This document shows positions 1 through 8,939 of a stretch of 64,000 nucleotides of DNA, in pieces. Below the pieces are notes generated by a model. The model had not been told where the DNA came from. It worked only from the letters and a program-made list of their open reading frames with translations, and ran no database searches. This DNA is from Hymenobacter mellowenesis (GTDB lineage: Bacteria; Bacteroidota; Bacteroidia; Cytophagales; Hymenobacteraceae), in the NCBI RefSeq assembly GCF_030581005.1, contig NZ_JAUQSX010000001.1:744001-808000 (forward strand), written 5' to 3'. A program made the position numbers and the translations under genes. Numbering within the stretch: the stretch's first letter is position 1; the number at the start of each line of letters is the position of its first letter.

Positions 1-2251
1 CCTCGTGACCCTCGACCAGCAGCTTTCGGCCAAGCAGGCCGCTGCCAAAGACGCTCCCGCCACCGCCGCCGCTACCACCGACACCACGGCCACTGCCGCC
101 GCTGCCGGCGACTCGACCTCGCTTGCTGCTCAGCTCGCCAAGAAAAACAAGGCTGGTAAAACCGCCGCTGATTCGGCTTCGGCCAACAAGCCCGGCGTGC
201 TCGCCAAGCTCTTCACCATGCCCGGCCGCCTGGGCGTGAACCTGCGCGACACCTCGGCGATGAACAAAATCCTGCGCTCACCCGAAGCCAAAGCTGTGCT
301 GCCCCCCACCCTGGCTCTGACCTGGCTCAACAAACCCAAAACCATTGAGAAGCAGGAGTACCTGGAGCTGATTCCGGTGCGCAAAACCCGCGACGGCGTG
401 CCCCCCATCAGCGGCGAGCTGGTGAGCGATGCCCGCGCCGACATCGGCCAGGCCGGCCAGCCCGAAGTGCTGATGAACATGACCCCCGCCGGCTCGCGCA
501 AGTGGGCTAAAATGACGGCTGCCAACATCGGCAAGCAGGTGGCCATGGTGCTCGACGACTACGTCATCTCGGCGCCGGTGGTGCAGAACGAAATCACGGG
601 CGGCGGCACCAGCATCACGGGCGACTTCCAGATTGAAGAAACCCAGGATATGGCCAACAGCCTGAAGGCTGGTAAGCTCCCCGCTCCTACCCGCATCGTG
701 GAAGAAGCCGTGGTAGGCCCCTCGCTGGGCCAGGAAGCCATCAACCAGGGCCTGTACTCGTCGCTGGCCGGTGTGGTGATTATCATGCTCTTTATGGCCT
801 TCTACTACGGCCGCGCCGGCATCGTGGCCGACATCGCGCTGCTCTTCAACATCTTCCTGATTCTGGGCGTGCTCGCCCAGTTCGGCACGGCCCTCACGCT
901 GCCCGGCATCGCCGGTCTGATTCTGGTGATGGGTACTTCGGTGGATGCCAACGTACTGATTTTCGAACGGATTCGGGAAGAGCTGGACCACGGCCTGAGC
1001 CTCCCCGACGCCATCAACAAAGGCTATTCGCGCGCTTTCTCGGCCATTTTCGACTCGAACGTGACCACCATGCTGATTGCCGTGATTCTCGGCTTCTTCG
1101 GCACAGGCCCGGTGCAAAGCTTCGCCGTGACGCTGGGTATTGGCGTGCTCACCTCGTTCCTGTCGGCCGTGTTCGTGTCGCGCCTCATCATCGAATGGAT
1201 GGTGAAGGGCAACGAGAACCACCCGATGACGTTCAGCACCGCCATTTCGCGCAACCTGTTCAAGAACCTGAACTTCGACATCGTGGGCAAGCGCAAGATG
1301 GCCTACACCTTCTCGGCCGTGTTCATCCTCATCGGCTTCGGCCTGATGGCTTACCAGGGCGGCCCGAACCTGGGCGTGGACTTCAAAGGGGGCCGCGCCT
1401 ACGTAGTTGATTTCAACAAGACGATGGTCGCTTCTGACGTGGCCGACAAAATCCGTCCCTCGTTCCAGGACGCCGGCCTCGAAGTGAAGCAGTACGGCTC
1501 GCCCGACCGCCTGCGCATCACCACCGGCTACCTGGCTGAGGACGAGAGCCCCGCCGCCGACGCCAAAGTAGTGGCCGCCCTCAACCAGGGCCTGGCGGCC
1601 TATAGCGCCGACGCGCCGGTTATCAAATCGACCTCGAAAGTGGGTGCCACCATCGCCGACGACATCAAGCGCACCTCGGTGCTGTCGCTGGGCCTCACAT
1701 TGCTGGGCATCTTCGTGTACGTGCTGTTCCGCTTCGAGAAGTGGCAGTACTCGATGGCTGCGGTAGTGGCGCTGTTCCACGATGCCCTGCTCGTGATTGC
1801 GGCTTTCCCCATTGCCCGTCTCTTCGGCCTAAACTACGAGATGGACCAGATTTTCGTGGCTGCGCTGCTCACGGTTATCGGCTTCTCGATGAACGACACG
1901 GTGGTTATCTACGACCGGATTCGCGAGTACCTGCGCGAAAACCCCAAGCTGACCTTCGCCCAAGTGGTGAACCCGGCCTTGAACTCGACCTTCTCGCGCA
2001 CCATGATTACGTTCACCACGGTGTTTCTGGTGGTGTTCGTGATGTACGTGTTCGGTGGCGAAACCCTCCGCTCGTTCTCCTTCGCCATGATTATCGGCGT
2101 GATTTTCGGCACGTACTCGTCGCTGTTCATCGCCACCCCGATTATCCTCGACACCTACGGCAAGAAAGAGGAGCGGGAGCGCAAAGCCGCTGGTGAGGAC
2201 GTAACCGGCCTTCCCGGCGACGCGCCCAAGCTGAGCACGGCCAACGTGTAG
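1..2251 (+). CDS. secDF: Protein translocase SecDF, 3' part (5' end outside window)
   Basis: Fused SecD-SecF subunit of the Sec translocon, an inner-membrane, proton-motive-force-driven pump that helps release exported proteins. The reading frame is open from the window edge, so the N-terminus and most of the first periplasmic domain are missing; the GTG at 5 is not the start. Visible are the end of the P1 domain, the SecD membrane block with the DAN-type motif (GTSVDANVLIFERIREEL) and the SecF block with its counterpart (GFSMNDTVVIYDRIREYL), with a P4-like periplasmic stretch between. About 749 residues remain; fused Bacteroidota SecDF proteins are roughly 1000. The first codons include an Ala/Thr-rich insert, likely a variable loop. 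A strong terminator follows. Confidence 0.95.
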   Translation, partial: LVTLDQQLSAKQAAAKDAPATAAATTDTTATAAAAGDSTSLAAQLAKKNKAGKTAADSASANKPGVLAKLFTMPGRLGVNLRDTSAMNKILRSPEAKAVLPPTLALTWLNKPKTIEKQEYLELIPVRKTRDGVPPISGELVSDARADIGQAGQPEVLMNMTPAGSRKWAKMTAANIGKQVAMVLDDYVISAPVVQNEITGGGTSITGDFQIEETQDMANSLKAGKLPAPTRIVEEAVVGPSLGQEAINQGLYSSLAGVVIIMLFMAFYYGRAGIVADIALLFNIFLILGVLAQFGTALTLPGIAGLILVMGTSVDANVLIFERIREELDHGLSLPDAINKGYSRAFSAIFDSNVTTMLIAVILGFFGTGPVQSFAVTLGIGVLTSFLSAVFVSRLIIEWMVKGNENHPMTFSTAISRNLFKNLNFDIVGKRKMAYTFSAVFILIGFGLMAYQGGPNLGVDFKGGRAYVVDFNKTMVASDVADKIRPSFQDAGLEVKQYGSPDRLRITTGYLAEDESPAADAKVVAALNQGLAAYSADAPVIKSTSKVGATIADDIKRTSVLSLGLTLLGIFVYVLFRFEKWQYSMAAVVALFHDALLVIAAFPIARLFGLNYEMDQIFVAALLTVIGFSMNDTVVIYDRIREYLRENPKLTFAQVVNPALNSTFSRTMITFTTVFLVVFVMYVFGGETLRSFSFAMIIGVIFGTYSSLFIATPIILDTYGKKEERERKAAGEDVTGLPGDAPKLSTANV

Positions 2252-2289
2252 CACCAACTTTAGCAGAAGCGCCAAGCTTCTGCTCCAGC

Positions 2290-2321
2290 AAAAAAGGCCG
2301 CTCAACTGAGCGGCCTTTTTT
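2290..2321 (+). terminator. Rho-independent terminator after secDF
   Basis: GGCCGCTCA and TGAGCGGCC form a stem, flanked by six A and six T. The symmetric A/T tracts could also stop transcription of the convergent gene that ends at 2371. Confidence 0.85.
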
Positions 2322-2370
2322 GTTTGTGAGTAGCCAGGGCATTCGGCGGATGCTACCGATAAGGGCAGGG

Positions 2371-5300
2371 CTAATTGATTTCGACAGTCTTCGTGAGCGT
2401 GGCCCCGCTGCTGGTACGAACCCGCACCAGATAGAGGCCCCGGGCCAGCTGGTTTACGGGCAGCGCAGCCACGGCCGCTTGCCCGGCGGAGCGAAGCGGG
2501 GCGCGGCTCATCACCTGCCCCAGCGTGTTCAGCAGTTCGACGGAGGACGCCACTTGGCCGGGGCCGCCCGAAGCGGCATCAAAGGGCAACGAGATGTTGA
2601 GCACATCGTGCGCGGGATTGGGATAAAGCCCGATGGCGGGGCCGGTAGCCGGGCGGGCGGCGGTGGGCGTGCCTAGGTTGAAGCGCACGGCCAGGCCCGA
2701 AGCCCACGTCGAAGCCATCAGGTCGAGGTCGCCGTCGCCGTCCAGGTCGGCCAGGGCCTGGGGCGAAGGCCAGGTGATGTTGGAACCCAGCAGGAAGTCG
2801 GTGCCGGGGCTGAAGGTGCCGGTGCCGTTGTTGAGCCGCACGGCCATGACGGCGGAATACGAGCCGCCGCCCCCGGCAGCTATCAAATCCAGGTCGCCGT
2901 CGCCGTCCACATCGCCCGCCACGAGGCCGACGAATTGAGGGCTAAGACCGTTATTGACCAGCGAAAACGAGGAGCTGCTGGTGAAAACGCCGCTGCCGTT
3001 GTTGCGCATGATGTTCACCAGCTGAGTGCTGGCCGTGAGCAGGTCCAGGTCGCCGTCGTTGTCAATGTCGGCCATGACCAGCAGGCCGCCCGTGGTGGCT
3101 GGCACGGTGATGGGCGCGCCAAAAGCACCGAAACCGTCGTTAAGGCTCAGCGTGAACAGCGTGCTGTTGCTGAGCATCAGGTCCAGGTCGCCGTCGTTGT
3201 CCACGTCGACCAGGTGCAGCTGCGTGGCGGCAAAGCCCACCACCAGGTTTCTGACAGCGCCGAACGTGCCATTGCCCGCGCCCAACGCTATGCCGACCTG
3301 GTTATAATCGTTGGCGGTGACGGCGTCGGGCAAGCCGTCGCCGTCCACATCGCCCACCACCAGCCACATGGCCGACCGGCCCACCGGCGAGGAGCGCAGG
3401 GCCCCGAACGTGCCGTTGCCGTTGTTGAGCGTCGCGCAAATGGTGCCGGGCTGGCCGGTTGCGCCACCGTAGCCGTTACTCGACACAATGTCGAGGTCGC
3501 CGTCGCCGTCCACATCGGCCACAACCAGGCCGGAGGCCTCGGCCCGACTTGGGAAATAAGTGGGCGTGCGGGCGAACGTGCCGTTGCCGCTGTTCACGCT
3601 CACTCCCCCGGAAGTCACGATATCCAGGTCGCCGTCGTTGTCCACGTCGGCAGGAAATACCTGGGTGCTGTAGTTACTTACCTCGCCCCCGCCGCCAAAC
3701 GTGGCCGTGCCGCCGCCCACGGCGGCTGTGAACTGGTACACCTGCGGCGCGGCCTGAAACGCGGCTCCGCTTTGCACCGCCCGGGTCACACTCACGGCCA
3801 CCCGCTCGCCGGCAAAGAAACGGCTGGCCGGGGCCAGGCTGAGGGTGGCGCCGGCCAGGGTGGCGGCGCCGGCCAGCCGCCCGCGCTGGGCGCCGGTTAC
3901 TTGCAGCGCGTTGCGGGTGGCCGGGGTGTTGCTGGGAGTCTGATTGAACGTCACGGCCACGCGGCTGTTGCGCGGAGCGCTGGGGGCATTGCGGGCCGGG
4001 GCGAGGGCGGTAACCGTCAGCGCGGGGCTGGGCGTGAGGCTGTTCGCATTCAATAGTATTTTGACGCCGAAGCGCCCCAATACCACCAGCAAATCCAAGT
4101 CGCCGTCCCCGTCAGCGTCGGCCACGTCCAGGCCCGAAAGGTCCGTTGCCGGCCCTACTGGCAGGTTGTTGCCCGCAGTAAACGTCCCCAGTCCGTTGTT
4201 GAGATAGAGCCGGATGTTGACCGTGCCGGCCGCGAGAGTGGCCGCCACCATATCGAGGTCGCCGTCGCCCTCCACATCGGCCAGGCTCAGGTAGCTCGGG
4301 CTGCCGCCCATGGGCAGCATCGTGTAAGAACCGAAGCTTCCGGCGCCGTTGTTGAGGCAAACGCTGATGTCGAACCCGAGGTCCGCCGCCAGCACGTCGA
4401 GGTCGCCGTCGTTGTCCACATCGGCCACCAGCACGTCGCGCAGGGTGGTTTGGTTGACGGGCACCGACAACGGAGTGGCGGCAAACGTGCCATCGCCGTT
4501 GTTGAGGCGAATGGCTACGTTGGCGTTGGTGCCTTCGCTCAGCACGTCCAGGTCGCCGTCGTTGTCCATGTCGCCCACGGCCAGCGCGGTGGTCGACCGG
4601 TTATTCGTGTTTATCACGGTGGCCGGCCCGAAACTGCCGCCCGCATTCAGCGCCACGCTGACGGTGCCCACGTTGGCCACCAGGCCGGCGGCGGCCAGGT
4701 CGAGGTCGCCGTCGCCGTCGAGGTCGGCCGCGATAACATGGGCGGCACTGATGGCCACCGTGGTGCTGCCGCTGAACACGCCCTGGCCGTTGTTGAGCCG
4801 CACGCTCACGCTGCCGTTGCAGGCCAGCAGGTCGAGGTCGCCGTCGTTGTCGACATCGGCCAGGCTCAGGGCACCGGTGAAGCCGCCCACGGTGGCCCCG
4901 GCGCCGGCCGAGTAGAGGCCGCTGCCGTTGTTGAGGCGCACATCCACGGTGCCAGGGTTGTAGTCGAAGTTGGCCATCACCAGGTCGAGGTCGCCGTCGC
5001 CGTCCACATCGCCCACCACGTTGCCGGTGTAATTGGTGCCGGAGGGCACCATGCCGCCCGGCCCGAAAGTACCCGTGCCGCCGGTGGCCGCCGCCGTGAA
5101 TTGAAACACTTTGGGATTGCCCAGCGCGATGCCCGCGCTGCTCTGCACCGCCGCGGGAATGGTAACGGACACGGTTTCGCCGGGCTGGAAACTCCGCGCG
5201 GCCTGGAAGGAAAGGGCGTTGCCGCTGGCGGCCGTTGGTCCGCTCAGCCGCCCGCCGTGCAGCGCGCCAAACACGGCCAGCCCTGCCCCGCCCGCGCTCA

Positions 5301-5451
5301 TGGGCTGCGAGAACGTGACGCGCACGGGCGCCGTGGGCGGCGCGGCAGGCGCGTTGCTGCCAGGGCTCAGGGCCGTGACGCTGGGCGCCTGCGCCCAAGC
5401 CGCCGTGGTGAGAAGGAGAAAAGCGGTAGCGGGAAGTAACGAATGTTTCAT
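2371..5451 (-). CDS. Secreted FG-GAP/VCBS-repeat protein with T9SS sorting domain
   Basis: Large secreted protein of about 1026 residues. The ATG at 5451 gives a signal peptide (MKHSLLPATAFLLLTTAAWA, cleaved near AQA); an earlier in-frame start would only add a polar tail. It then has a bacterial Ig-like (SbsA/Big_5-type) domain, a run of FG-GAP/VCBS repeats with DVDGDGDLDL calcium-binding loops, a second Ig-like domain starting ALTVTALAPARNAPSAP, a second run of repeats, and a C-terminal type A T9SS sorting domain (IGLYPNPAHDVLNISL ... TKTVEIN). Such proteins fold as beta-propellers at the cell surface; the ligand is unknown. The calcium loops are coded by near-identical DNA (GTCGCCGTCGCCGTCCA and variants), so unequal recombination and assembly collapse are possible. 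Confidence 0.9.
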   Translation of the reverse strand: MKHSLLPATAFLLLTTAAWAQAPSVTALSPGSNAPAAPPTAPVRVTFSQPMSAGGAGLAVFGALHGGRLSGPTAASGNALSFQAARSFQPGETVSVTIPAAVQSSAGIALGNPKVFQFTAAATGGTGTFGPGGMVPSGTNYTGNVVGDVDGDGDLDLVMANFDYNPGTVDVRLNNGSGLYSAGAGATVGGFTGALSLADVDNDGDLDLLACNGSVSVRLNNGQGVFSGSTTVAISAAHVIAADLDGDGDLDLAAAGLVANVGTVSVALNAGGSFGPATVINTNNRSTTALAVGDMDNDGDLDVLSEGTNANVAIRLNNGDGTFAATPLSVPVNQTTLRDVLVADVDNDGDLDVLAADLGFDISVCLNNGAGSFGSYTMLPMGGSPSYLSLADVEGDGDLDMVAATLAAGTVNIRLYLNNGLGTFTAGNNLPVGPATDLSGLDVADADGDGDLDLLVVLGRFGVKILLNANSLTPSPALTVTALAPARNAPSAPRNSRVAVTFNQTPSNTPATRNALQVTGAQRGRLAGAATLAGATLSLAPASRFFAGERVAVSVTRAVQSGAAFQAAPQVYQFTAAVGGGTATFGGGGEVSNYSTQVFPADVDNDGDLDIVTSGGVSVNSGNGTFARTPTYFPSRAEASGLVVADVDGDGDLDIVSSNGYGGATGQPGTICATLNNGNGTFGALRSSPVGRSAMWLVVGDVDGDGLPDAVTANDYNQVGIALGAGNGTFGAVRNLVVGFAATQLHLVDVDNDGDLDLMLSNSTLFTLSLNDGFGAFGAPITVPATTGGLLVMADIDNDGDLDLLTASTQLVNIMRNNGSGVFTSSSSFSLVNNGLSPQFVGLVAGDVDGDGDLDLIAAGGGGSYSAVMAVRLNNGTGTFSPGTDFLLGSNITWPSPQALADLDGDGDLDLMASTWASGLAVRFNLGTPTAARPATGPAIGLYPNPAHDVLNISLPFDAASGGPGQVASSVELLNTLGQVMSRAPLRSAGQAAVAALPVNQLARGLYLVRVRTSSGATLTKTVEIN

Positions 5452-5635
5452 GGGAAGAAATGCATGGGGGCGAAAGGTAAGGCCCGGAAGCCACTGACTC
5501 ACTTACCTATGCCGCCCGCCACCGCAGTTCCCGCCGGCAGTGGCTTGGTGCCGTTTTGCTTCCATTATTCATAGACAGGCAACCGATTTTGCTTAACTTC
5601 CGAGTGGTCTAGTGAAGCCCTCCCAACTGCTGCGT

Positions 5636-6250
5636 ATGCTGCACCTCTCCTCCTCTTCTTCTGCCCCCCCGACGCTGCCGGAGCTGCTGGCCGCCTGCCA
5701 ACGGCAGGACCGCGTGGCCCAGCGCCGGCTGTACGGGCAGTTCCACGGGTTTGCGATGGGCATTTGCCTGCGCTACGCCCGCGACCGGGACCAAGCCCTG
5801 GAAGCGGCCAACGACGGCTTTCTGAAAGTATTCCGCGACTTGTACCGTTTCGATGCCACCCGCCACCCCGAGGACGTGGCGGGCTCGTTCCGGGGCTGGC
5901 TCAAGCGCATCATGATTCACACGGCCATCGACCACTACCGCGCCAACGAGCGCCACCAGCACCAGCAGGAGCTCGACGACGTGACCCTGAACCAGGCCGA
6001 CCAGGCCGCCACGCCCCTCGACACCCTGAGCTACGACGAGCTGCTGGGCCTGGTGCAGCGCCTGCCGCCGGCCTACCGGGCGGTGTTCAACCTGGCGGTG
6101 ATTGATGGCTTTGGCCACGAGGAAATTGCTGAGCAGCTGCGCATTTCGGTGGGGACTTCCAAGTCCAATCTATTCAAGGCCCGTGCCCATTTACGCGTCA
6201 TGCTGGCCCAAATGACTTCTATTTCAACAGCCCGCTATGTGGTCGGATAA
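5636..6250 (+). CDS. RNA polymerase ECF-type sigma factor
   Basis: Sigma-70 family protein of 204 residues. Region 2 is recognisable (QRRLYGQFHGFAMGICLRYA, then DGFLKVFRDL and FRGWLKRIMIHTAIDHYR) and region 4 carries the helix-turn-helix (LPPAYRAVFNLAVIDGFGHE, then ISVGTSKSNLFKARAHLR). Starts are the ATG at 5636 (used here) or a GTG at 5612; both precede the conserved core. The last 14 bp overlap the start of the next gene (6237), so the two are translationally coupled and the neighbour is the likely regulator. A weak -7-like TAACTTCC lies at 5594-5601. Confidence 0.9.
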   Translation: MLHLSSSSSAPPTLPELLAACQRQDRVAQRRLYGQFHGFAMGICLRYARDRDQALEAANDGFLKVFRDLYRFDATRHPEDVAGSFRGWLKRIMIHTAIDHYRANERHQHQQELDDVTLNQADQAATPLDTLSYDELLGLVQRLPPAYRAVFNLAVIDGFGHEEIAEQLRISVGTSKSNLFKARAHLRVMLAQMTSISTARYVVG

Positions 6251-7814
6251 CGATATTGATAACGCATTCCAACGGCTAAACCCGCCGGAGCCGGAGCCCG
6301 CGCCCTTCCCGCTGGACGCCTGGCTGCGCCTGGAAACCCAATTGGACAAAGAAGAAGTGGCGCGCACTGTGCGCCGCAAGCTGTGGCGCTTTGTCGCGCT
6401 CGAAGTGCTTATTGTGGCCTTTGTGGGTTTAGGTTGGCTGCTTTGGAAGCCCGCTGGCTTGGCCACCGCGCCAGCCACGGCCGCTGCTACAGCCACCGAG
6501 CATTCGGCAACGCCTTCGCCGGCATTTTCGCCCACCGGCTCTACTGTGCGCGCCCACCGGCTGGCTCCGGTTGCTCCAGTTGCAGCCTCGGGAGCTGCGG
6601 CCGTTTCGCCAACTGCAAAAGGCCCGGTAGCGGCTGCGACAGCGGCGGCAGACGAGCCAAAGGCCACGACTTCGACTGAGCTTTCGCCAAAGAGCACGAC
6701 TCCGGCAGTGCGGAATCCGGCGCCGGCAACCCGGGATTTATTGGCCGCAGTGGTTGTTCCAAAGCGCACGCAGCAAAGCCCGCAGCTGGCAGAAAACCGC
6801 CAGCAAGCCCAGCGGCAATTGGCTTTTGCTCCGGCAGCAACGCCCGAACGGCGGGGCCGCTCCAAGCCAGCTGAAGCAAAATTCCCAGCGCGTCTTTCCA
6901 GCGCATCAGCATTTGTCAGCCCCGCTGCCCTGGCTGAGAATAGGCCGCGCAGCCGCAATGCTGCTCCATTTACTCAGCGCAACGATGCTGCTTCACGTTC
7001 TGAAGGCAGCAAGTCCACGCTTGCCATTGGCAATGCGGGCGCGCCGGCCGCCTCCTCTGCGCCGGTAGCAATGACAGCCTCCGACCAGAACCCGGATTCT
7101 TCGCCTGAAACCGATAACGCGCCGTTGGCACCGGTTGCGGTGAACGTACTGCTGGCAGCCACGAATGCGCTGCCGATGCCGCTGGCCCCGGGCGCCGGGG
7201 TGCCGTCGGCGCTGGCGGCACGTCAGCCGCGCTTCTTTGTTGGGTTGGTGGGAGCACCCGACGTGAGCACTGTGCGGTTTGCCAGCGTGGAGCGGCCGCT
7301 CCTGAACCTGGGCCTGACGCTGGAATACCAGCTCACCAACCGCCTGCGCATCAGCACCGGCCTGCTGCGGGCCAACAAAGAATATTACGCCCGGCGCGAA
7401 GACTACGATTGGACCAATTACCCCCGGGCCCAAACCCGCGACATCACCTGGGTGGAAGGCAAATGCACCGTGCTCGACGTGCCGCTGAACCTGCGCTACG
7501 ATGCCTTGGTGCGGAACAACGCCCGCTGGTTTGGCGCGGCGGGCTTGTCGTCCTTCTTCATGCAGCGCGAAAACTACAACTATGAATACCTGGAAGGCGG
7601 CGTTTACAAACCCTGGGACATGCCGGGCTTGGTCAACGCCAACCACCACTTGTTCAGCGTCCTCAATCTGTCGGCCGGCTACGAGCGCAGCCTGGGGCGG
7701 CATTGGCGCCTGCAGGGCGAACCCTACTTCAAGGTTCCACTGGGCGGCGTGGGCGCGGGCAAAGTGAAGCTGACCAGTGCCGGCGTGTTTCTGGGGGTGA
7801 AGTACGGGTTTTAG
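6237..7814 (+). CDS. Membrane-anchored anti-sigma-like protein with C-terminal beta-barrel domain
   Basis: Protein of 525 residues, coupled to the sigma-factor gene by a 14 bp overlap. Residues 1-50 are charged and soluble, residues 51-70 form one hydrophobic helix (FVALEVLIVAFVGLGWLLW), about 72-330 are Ala/Pro/Ser/Thr-rich and probably disordered, and about 330-525 look like an outer-membrane beta-barrel: amphipathic strands such as LGLTLEYQLTNRLRISTGLL and a final phenylalanine (GVFLGVKYGF), the usual C-terminal signal of barrel proteins. The short cytoplasmic N-terminus lies where anti-sigma domains sit, but I see no classical zinc anti-sigma motif. Partner role is inferred from gene order. 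See the finding on a possible envelope-spanning layout. Confidence 0.7.
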   Translation: MWSDNDIDNAFQRLNPPEPEPAPFPLDAWLRLETQLDKEEVARTVRRKLWRFVALEVLIVAFVGLGWLLWKPAGLATAPATAAATATEHSATPSPAFSPTGSTVRAHRLAPVAPVAASGAAAVSPTAKGPVAAATAAADEPKATTSTELSPKSTTPAVRNPAPATRDLLAAVVVPKRTQQSPQLAENRQQAQRQLAFAPAATPERRGRSKPAEAKFPARLSSASAFVSPAALAENRPRSRNAAPFTQRNDAASRSEGSKSTLAIGNAGAPAASSAPVAMTASDQNPDSSPETDNAPLAPVAVNVLLAATNALPMPLAPGAGVPSALAARQPRFFVGLVGAPDVSTVRFASVERPLLNLGLTLEYQLTNRLRISTGLLRANKEYYARREDYDWTNYPRAQTRDITWVEGKCTVLDVPLNLRYDALVRNNARWFGAAGLSSFFMQRENYNYEYLEGGVYKPWDMPGLVNANHHLFSVLNLSAGYERSLGRHWRLQGEPYFKVPLGGVGAGKVKLTSAGVFLGVKYGF

Positions 7815-7893
7815 GCAGGCGCGCAAAGGCCCGCCGCGCGTCGTAGCTTTCCGTTTTCAAGCGCAAGCGGACTTCTCTTTTTCTTTTCTTCTG

Positions 7894-8307
7894 ATGCTGT
7901 TCGGTATGGCCGTCAACTACTCTTTTTCTGCATTGCTGCGGCCCGTGCTGGCGGGCGCCTCGCTCCTCGCGCTCGGCCTGGCGGCCGGTTGCTCCTACTC
8001 GCACGGCGAGCCCGCGCCGGCCTGCGACGTGCCGAGCGAAAACGTGACCTACAGCGCCGTCATCTCGCCCATTTTCGACGCCCACTGCCGCGAATGCCAC
8101 GGCACCACCGTGTACACGACAAAAGGCAGCGGCAATAATTTTGGCGACTACGCCGCCATCAACCGCTACTTCTCGCCCGCCAAAATCATCGGCAGCATCC
8201 GGCACGCTCCCAACGCCATTGCCATGCCGCAGGGCCGCGACATGCTTTCGGAATGCGACATCCAGCGCATCGAGAAATGGATAGCAGCCGGCAAGCCCAA
8301 CAATTAA
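7894..8307 (+). CDS. Lipoprotein c-type cytochrome, single heme
   Basis: Protein of 137 residues with a lipoprotein signal (hydrophobic run ending LGLAAGC) and one CXXCH heme site (CRECHG). The methionine in IAMPQG, about 55 residues later, is a plausible second axial ligand, as in class I cytochromes. ATG codons at 7894 and 7906 are both possible starts. The gene opens an operon with the YceI-like gene (13 bp downstream) and the DUF5777 barrel gene. A likely role is electron transfer at the periplasmic face or in the outer membrane; partners are not known. Confidence 0.85.
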   Translation: MLFGMAVNYSFSALLRPVLAGASLLALGLAAGCSYSHGEPAPACDVPSENVTYSAVISPIFDAHCRECHGTTVYTTKGSGNNFGDYAAINRYFSPAKIIGSIRHAPNAIAMPQGRDMLSECDIQRIEKWIAAGKPNN

Positions 8308-8320
8308 CCTTCTTTCTGCT

Positions 8321-8911
8321 ATGAAACGCCCTTCCTTTTTGCTGCTTGCGCTCTTTTCGCTCTCGGCCCTGAGCCAGTCGCACGCGCAAAGCAGGTTCAT
8401 GACGAAAACGGGGCAGGTATCGTTTTTTTCGGCCAGCCCCATCGAGGACATCGAGGCAAAAAACCAGCAGGTGGCCGCCGTACTCGATTTTGCGGCCGGC
8501 CAGCTGGCTTTTTCGGTGCCCATCAAGGGCTTCGTGTTCAAGCGCACGCTGATGCAGGAACACTTCAACGAGAACTATATGGAGTCGGATAAATTTCCGA
8601 AAGCCACTTTCTCGGGCCGCTTCGTGAGCTTCGACGCGGCCACGCTGGCCACTGCCGGCCCGCACAACGTGCAGGTGGAAGGCGACCTGACCCTGCACGG
8701 CGTGAAGCACCACATTCAGGCGCCCGCCAGCGTGGAATTGAAGGGCGGCCAGTTGCTGGCATTCGCCGTGTTTCCGGTGGCTACGGCCGACTACAACATC
8801 GAGATTCCGCTGCTCGTGCGCAACAACATCGCCAAAATCGTGACCGTGCGCGTGGCTCTCGCCTGCGACGCCGCCCCAGGTGCCGTGGGCGCCGTCACGC
8901 CGGCCCATTAA
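8321..8911 (+). CDS. YceI-family periplasmic lipid-binding-like protein
   Basis: Protein of 196 residues with a signal peptide (MKRPSFLLLALFSLSALSQS, cleaved near AHAQ). The YceI signature is visible: GQVSFFSASPIEDIEA, FSVPIKGFVFKRTLMQEHF, ESDKFPKATFSG and VEGDLTLHGVKHHI. The family is a lipocalin-like beta-barrel that binds polyisoprenoid lipids in characterised members. It is the middle gene of the cytochrome/YceI/DUF5777 operon. Its true ligand cannot be told from sequence. Confidence 0.88.
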   Translation: MKRPSFLLLALFSLSALSQSHAQSRFMTKTGQVSFFSASPIEDIEAKNQQVAAVLDFAAGQLAFSVPIKGFVFKRTLMQEHFNENYMESDKFPKATFSGRFVSFDAATLATAGPHNVQVEGDLTLHGVKHHIQAPASVELKGGQLLAFAVFPVATADYNIEIPLLVRNNIAKIVTVRVALACDAAPGAVGAVTPAH

Positions 8912-8939
8912 CCAAACCTCCCGCCTATTTCCTCTTTTT

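Noticed and set aside
278-1780. Long minus-strand open frame opposite secDF
   Set aside because: It is a high-GC antisense shadow of a conserved gene, with His/Gln-rich low-complexity translation and no motif.
2935-4056. Long plus-strand frame opposite the FG-GAP gene
   Set aside because: Its repeats mirror the antisense of the calcium-loop DNA; no signal peptide or domain.
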